A stretch of DNA of 15,644 nucleotides, taken from NCBI GenBank assembly GCA_031287845.1, contig JAITSI010000080.1, forward strand, positions 1 to 15,644, in the 5' to 3' direction. This DNA is from Puniceicoccales bacterium. GTDB taxonomy: Bacteria; Verrucomicrobiota; Verrucomicrobiia; Opitutales; JAIRLM01. Position numbers and translations under genes: made by a program. Positions 12,470 through 15,644 of this stretch are shown one piece after another. Below the pieces are notes generated by a model. It searched no databases, was not told where the DNA came from, and was given only the letters and a program-made list of their open reading frames with translations. The stretch's first letter is position 1, and each line of letters begins with the position of its first letter.

Positions 12470-12646
12470 GTGGGCGGGGGATTGGCAAAGGGGCGCGGCA
12501 GCCCCCTTTGAGACCTCCCGGCCCGGTTGGGGGCTACCCCCAGCTTCGCTTTCCCCAGCCATCGGTGCCGTGGCGACGGCATTTCGCGGGGGGAGTACTA
12601 GAGGGGGCGCAGCCCCACCGTCAACCGACGGATCGGGTTTACGGGC
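12470..12646 (+). repeat. GC-rich modular intergenic repeat, copy F
   Basis: Forward copy lacking the first modules. It starts at GTGGGCGGGGGATTGGCAAA, then GGCGCGGCAGCCCCCTTT, GGGGGCTACCCCCAGCTTCG, CATCGGTGCCGTGGCGACGG with CATTTCGCGG, and ends GGGGGCGCAGCCCC and CGGGTTTACGGG, matching the far end of copy B on the opposite strand. It lies in the 454-bp gap between trpS and the proline-rich gene. Confidence 0.85.
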
Positions 12647-12720
12647 CCAGGCCGCTGGCGAGGAATGGGATGTCGAGATCCGGACGGGAAAAAACCGGAG
12701 TTTCCCTCCGCCGTGGATAC

Positions 12721-13149
12721 TCAGTTCCAAAAATTTTCCCCAAGGAGTGGCCACTCCGGCCGCTCATTTTCCGCTGCTCTCCGATTGTTTGGGGAAAGTG
12801 GCAAATTTCCGATGTGAAGGTTTCCCAGTATCCTACGGATCTGGCGGAGGTCAGTCGTCGTGTGGGGACTAGGCGCCCGCGGGGACGCAGGAGGTGTTTG
12901 CAGCACATTATCCGAAAAATTTGGCGGTGGGGTTTGCATGGGGTTACGGCCTTGGCGGTTCTGCTGCCTCTGGTCACGGAGCGCGTTGGCCTGAGGGGGT
13001 TGCGGCATCGGCGCGTGCGCATATAGCTGCTCCAACGTGTAGTGGCGGCGCACGGGAGATTCCGGCTGGTAATCTTCTTCGATGTGATTCACCAATGGCG
13101 TGACGAATCCATCGTTCGTCTGCTGATTTGCAACATTTGCTGGGTTCAT
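12721..13149 (-). CDS. Proline/asparagine-rich low-complexity hypothetical protein
   Basis: A 142-residue protein starting MNPANVANQQTNDGF. No family is recognised. The first ~45 residues are polar and include HYTLEQLYAH, a short likely helix. The middle (about 48-98) is proline-, glutamine- and asparagine-rich with PMPQPPQ, QTPPPNF, QTPPASPRAPSP and TTTD motifs. The C-terminal part has a basic/hydrophobic segment (LRQIRRILGNLHIGNL) and ends GENFWN. There is no signal peptide or membrane helix. The composition differs from a chance GC-rich frame: it is Asn/Gln-rich and less GC-biased than its neighbours. The ATG at 13149 has no strong ribosome binding site. Repeated TPP and SP motifs resemble proline-directed kinase or SH3-ligand sites, so a host-directed effector is possible, but this is inference. 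Confidence 0.6.
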   Translation of the reverse strand: MNPANVANQQTNDGFVTPLVNHIEEDYQPESPVRRHYTLEQLYAHAPMPQPPQANALRDQRQQNRQGRNPMQTPPPNFSDNVLQTPPASPRAPSPHTTTDLRQIRRILGNLHIGNLPLSPNNRRAAENERPEWPLLGENFWN

Positions 13150-13306
13150 GGTTCCCGCATAGGGAACTCCGGGCGGAGATGGCAAGTAAATTATTTGCAA
13201 AAAAGCGCTTAGCACGTCCGTTCCCGCGTCGGACGGGGCAGCCGGGGCAATGCGCGGGCTTCGAGACCCTGTCGGCGCCCTGCCGACCGGCGGAGGACCT
13301 TTTTTT
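13150..13306. other. Gap between miaA and proline-rich gene
   Basis: No gene is seen. A GTCGGC/GCCGAC hairpin with a five-base loop lies near 13269-13285, with an eight-T run at 13301-13308. In the direction of miaA transcription the A-run comes before the hairpin, so it is not a canonical terminator for miaA. An AT-richer stretch at 13183-13215 could carry the promoter of the proline-rich gene. Confidence 0.4.
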
Positions 13307-14281
13307 TTACATTTCGAGCAATTGCCGGAGCGCCGGGCCATTTTCCCGGACCCATTGCGCGGCGAATGCTCCGGAATCGGCCCATGCGTCGGCCAGCTCC
13401 ATGCGCCGGTCGATGGGAAGCTGGTGGCGGAACCAGGTCCGCTGGCGGCGGACGAGGGACCAGGTGGCGGCAAAAATTTTTTCCTCCAGCGCGGCCCGGG
13501 CCATTTTCCCGTCCAAGAACTCCAGCACCTGCCGGTAGCCGACGGCGCAGCGGGCGGAGGGATTGGCTTCAAAGTTGCGACGGCGCAGGGACAGCACCTC
13601 GTCCACGAGGCCGGCCCGGACCATGGCGCCGATGCGTTCGGCCAGGATGGGGCGCAGGGAGGTCGATGGGCGCTCCAGCAGCAGGGTCCGGATGGCATGG
13701 CCGGCGCAGGGATGGGGCAGGGCGCGGAACCGGTCCCGGAGGGCATCCAGTTCCAGGCCCGACGCCAGGCAGCGCTCCAGGGCCCGCATGACCCGGCGGG
13801 CATTGGCACGGTCCAGGCACCGGGGAGGATGGCGGTGCAGCCCGTCGAGTTCTCGCAGCAGGCCGGGCAGGCCCGAGTCCTGGAAAATTTTTTCCACCCG
13901 ATGGCGAATTTCCGGCGCGATGGCCAGGGAGTCGACCGTTGGGGCGAAGAATGTCTTCAAATAGAAGCCGCTCCCGCCCACGGCGATGGGCAGCCTGCCC
14001 CGGGAGGAAATTTCTTCCAGGGCCCGCAGCGCCCGTTCCCGGTACTGGGCCACGGAGAATGGCCTGTCCGGCTCGCACAGGTCAATGCAGTGGTGGGGAA
14101 TGCGCGCCCGTTCCCCAGCGCTCGCCTTGGCGGAGCCGATGTCCATGCCCCGGTAGACCTGGATGGAGTCGGCGGAGAGGATTTCCCCGCCCCAGCGCCC
14201 GGCCAGCTCCAGGGCGATGGCGGACTTGCCCACGCCGGTTGGGCCGACGATGAGCAGCAGCGGGGGACGGGGCGAAGTCAT
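13307..14281 (-). CDS. miaA: tRNA dimethylallyltransferase MiaA
   Basis: Transfers a dimethylallyl group to A37 of tRNAs reading UNN codons (i6A). The 324 residues match the family. LLLIVGPTGVGKSAIALEL carries the P-loop (13-20), EILSADSIQVYRGMDIGSAK the substrate and catalytic aspartate region, and PHHCIDLCEPDRPFSVAQY follows. IAVGGSGFYLKTFF is the GGTGLY-type block, RANARRVMRALE the tRNA contact region, and AVGYRQVLEFLDG and RRQRTWFR the C-terminal signatures. Its ATG overlaps the permease stop codon (ATGA), so the two genes are probably translationally coupled. Confidence 0.95.
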   Translation of the reverse strand: MTSPRPPLLLIVGPTGVGKSAIALELAGRWGGEILSADSIQVYRGMDIGSAKASAGERARIPHHCIDLCEPDRPFSVAQYRERALRALEEISSRGRLPIAVGGSGFYLKTFFAPTVDSLAIAPEIRHRVEKIFQDSGLPGLLRELDGLHRHPPRCLDRANARRVMRALERCLASGLELDALRDRFRALPHPCAGHAIRTLLLERPSTSLRPILAERIGAMVRAGLVDEVLSLRRRNFEANPSARCAVGYRQVLEFLDGKMARAALEEKIFAATWSLVRRQRTWFRHQLPIDRRMELADAWADSGAFAAQWVRENGPALRQLLEM

Positions 14282-15063
14282 TGCGGAGGTTCGCGGCGCA
14301 GGGAAACCAGGGCCAGGAGGGTTAGGAATAGGCACAGCACGGGCAGCAGCAGGGAGAGGGGATGGCGCTGCATGTGGGGGATGGCTTCGACGAGCAAATT
14401 GCCCCAGGAGCTCTGCGGCGGCGGGATGCCGAGGCCGAGGAAGCCGAGGAAGGATTCCATCAGGATGGCGTTGGGGAGAAGAACCAGCGCGTAGCGGCCG
14501 AGGAGGGGGAGAAGGTTGGGAAGGATGTGCAGGCCGATGACGGCGCGGTGGCTCTGGCCCATGGCGATGGCGGCCCGGACGAAGGTGCGCCGGCGCAGGT
14601 CGGCGGTCTGGGTTCGCACCACGCGGGCCAGGGTGAGCCATTCCAGGGAGGCGATGGCCAGGCAGAGCACGGCAAAGCCGCGGCCGACGACGGCGCAGAG
14701 CAGGAGCACGAGCAGGGTCAGGGGCAGGGCGTAGAGGACGTCCACGAGCCGCATGGCGAGCCGTTCCACCGCCCCTCCGCAGTAGCCGGCCAGGGTGCCC
14801 AGCGCCGTCCCAAGGGCGATGGCCAGGGCCGTGGCGCCGATTCCCACCGCCAGGGAAAGCCGGGTCCCGAAGAGGAGGCGCAGCAGCAGGTCCCGGCCGA
14901 GCAGGTCCGTTCCTAGCCAGTGGGCGGCGCCGGGGGGAGCGTGGCAGCGGGAAAGGTCCTGGGCCAGCGATGCGTGGCCCGGCAGGAGCAGCGTTCCCAG
15001 GCAGGCCAGGGCCAGCGTCGCCAGCCAAAGCCACTGCCAGCGGAGATGGAAGCAATGGGCCAC
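14278..15063 (-). CDS. DppC/OppC-type ABC permease, orphan
   Basis: Inner-membrane permease of a peptide/nickel-type ABC importer. From the GTG at 15063 it is about 261 residues. A first helix (LWLATLALACLGTLLL) precedes a periplasmic loop with AAHWLGTDLLGRDLLLRLLFG, the well-known GTD-x-LGRD family motif. Then come MRLVDVLYALP, the coupling-helix region RTFVRAAIAMGQSHRAVIGLHILPNLLPLL, and ESFLGFLGLGIPPPQSSWGNLL, all typical of DppC/OppC. The start is unclear: no ATG is available between the thioredoxin stop and the first helix, and upstream in-frame codons overlap the thioredoxin gene. No DppB/OppB partner, ATPase or binding protein is next to it, which is unusual because these genes normally occur as an operon. 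Its stop overlaps the miaA start. Confidence 0.88.
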   Translation of the reverse strand: MAHCFHLRWQWLWLATLALACLGTLLLPGHASLAQDLSRCHAPPGAAHWLGTDLLGRDLLLRLLFGTRLSLAVGIGATALAIALGTALGTLAGYCGGAVERLAMRLVDVLYALPLTLLVLLLCAVVGRGFAVLCLAIASLEWLTLARVVRTQTADLRRRTFVRAAIAMGQSHRAVIGLHILPNLLPLLGRYALVLLPNAILMESFLGFLGLGIPPPQSSWGNLLVEAIPHMQRHPLSLLLPVLCLFLTLLALVSLRREPPQ

Positions 15064-15109
15064 GGCACAGCCAGGTTCAAGGTGCGGGATCCCCCCATGG
15101 CCGAGGCCC

Positions 15110-15424
15110 CTAGGCGACCAGGGCTGCCAGCTTTTGGGCCAGCTGTTCCCGGGTCCGGGTGCCGACGACGGTTTCGACGCCGTGGCCATTTTGAAAAAAA
15201 ATGAGCGTGGGGACGGAGCGGATTTCGTAGCGCGCCGCGGTGGCCGGTGCCGCGTCAATGTTCACCTGGACCAGCCGCGCCCGGCCTTGAAATTCCTTCT
15301 CCAGGGCCAGGAGTGCCGGTTCCAGCGCCCGGCAGGGCCCGCACCAGGGGGCAAAAAAATCCACAAGCAGCACTCCGCCGGCCTCCACCGCCCCCTCCAA
15401 TTCTCCATCCGCCATCTCGTCCAT
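15110..15424 (-). CDS. trxA: Thioredoxin
   Basis: A 104-residue single-domain thioredoxin, normal length. VDFFAPWCGPCRALEP holds the active site Trp27-Cys-Gly-Pro-Cys31, VNIDAAP follows, and RSVPTLIFFQNG holds the cis-proline (Pro72). It reduces disulfides in cytoplasmic proteins, fed by thioredoxin reductase. There is no signal peptide. ATG 15415 (residue 4) is an alternative start; neither has a clear ribosome binding site. It is the most upstream gene of the leftward series seen here, about 50 bases before the permease start, and may head the operon. Confidence 0.93.
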   Translation of the reverse strand: MDEMADGELEGAVEAGGVLLVDFFAPWCGPCRALEPALLALEKEFQGRARLVQVNIDAAPATAARYEIRSVPTLIFFQNGHGVETVVGTRTREQLAQKLAALVA

Positions 15425-15644
15425 CGGCGGCCAGGGTGGTCCCGGCAGGGCCCCTGTCCAGTTTTTTCTGGGCCGGGGTCGACGGTAAAAAAGTGGAAAA
15501 GGGAGCGGATTTTTTGACGGTGGTCGCTTCCCGCCGTCCCAGATCCGGTGCGGACCTGCCCGGTTCCCCGGCGGCCGGCGGCGGAGTATTTTTTTGTGGC
15601 CGACGAAAAAAAAGTTGCTTTCCCAACGAAACCCGCTTCACTGG
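15425..15644. other. Upstream region of thioredoxin, right edge
   Basis: A 220-bp stretch with no convincing gene. It mixes GC-rich segments with several runs of six to eight A or T on one strand. It should contain the promoter of the leftward trxA-permease-miaA series, but I could not find a good -35/-10 pair. Confidence 0.4.

Noticed and set aside
13269..13308. Intrinsic terminator: GTCGGC/GCCGAC hairpin plus T8
   Set aside because: The T-run follows the hairpin only on the plus strand and after a 12-base gap; no plus-strand gene ends here. For miaA the order is reversed.
13307..15055. A single 582-residue protein spanning miaA and the upstream region
   Set aside because: Only the C-terminal 324 residues are MiaA; the rest is the permease gene read in the wrong frame. 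The ATG at 14281 is the true start.
15064..15258. Upstream extension of the permease to an ATG at 15258
   Set aside because: It would overlap most of the well-supported thioredoxin gene, and the added residues look like an out-of-frame shadow.
15255..15641. Minus-strand frame overlapping thioredoxin at the right edge
   Set aside because: Overlaps trxA in another phase; Pro/Gly/Arg-rich with no domain.

Overview
The window looks like a piece of a bacterial chromosome of the PVC superphylum, most likely Verrucomicrobia close to Opitutae/Puniceicoccales. This placement is inferred from gene content, not from a tree. The pointers are an rpsP-trmD-rplS run without rimM, an unusual nucleoside-monophosphate-kinase-like protein of about 270 residues that I associate with this phylum, GC-rich housekeeping genes, and a set of host-interaction-type proteins. 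The host-directed genes are visibly less GC-rich than the housekeeping genes, which fits a host-associated or intracellular lifestyle.

Left part (1-7245): a cluster of probable host-directed or accessory proteins around one ABC exporter. In order: a protein with a bilobed hydrophobic hairpin like chlamydial Inc proteins (331-1167, +); an MsbA-type ABC exporter (1481-3223, -); a short disordered protein with a strong ribosome binding site (3379-3729, +); two tandem paralogs of unknown function (4195-4920 and 5243-5956, +) produced by a ~1.05-kb duplication; and an OTU-type cysteine protease, a putative deubiquitinase (6079-7245, -), with an acidic tail containing a SUMO-interacting-motif look-alike.

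Middle (7588-9581, +): a compact translation operon, rpsP, trmD and rplS with overlapping genes, followed by an RDD-family membrane protein.

Right part (10115-15424, -): a P-loop NMP/adenylate-kinase-like protein with an apparent signal peptide, trpS, a proline-rich low-complexity protein of unknown function, miaA, a DppC/OppC-type permease whose stop overlaps the miaA start, and a thioredoxin.

Nearly every larger gap is filled by one of two repeat types. One is a modular, extremely GC-rich family, with six long copies in both orientations plus at least one fragment, built from nested inverted repeats. The other is a ~75-bp hairpin repeat with three copies at 3' ends of genes. One duplication boundary lies inside a module of the GC-rich family, so these repeats probably drive local rearrangement. 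The palindrome AAATTT is also strongly over-represented (20 sites found by eye) across coding and non-coding DNA. I saw no tRNA, rRNA, CRISPR array, transposase or integrase.
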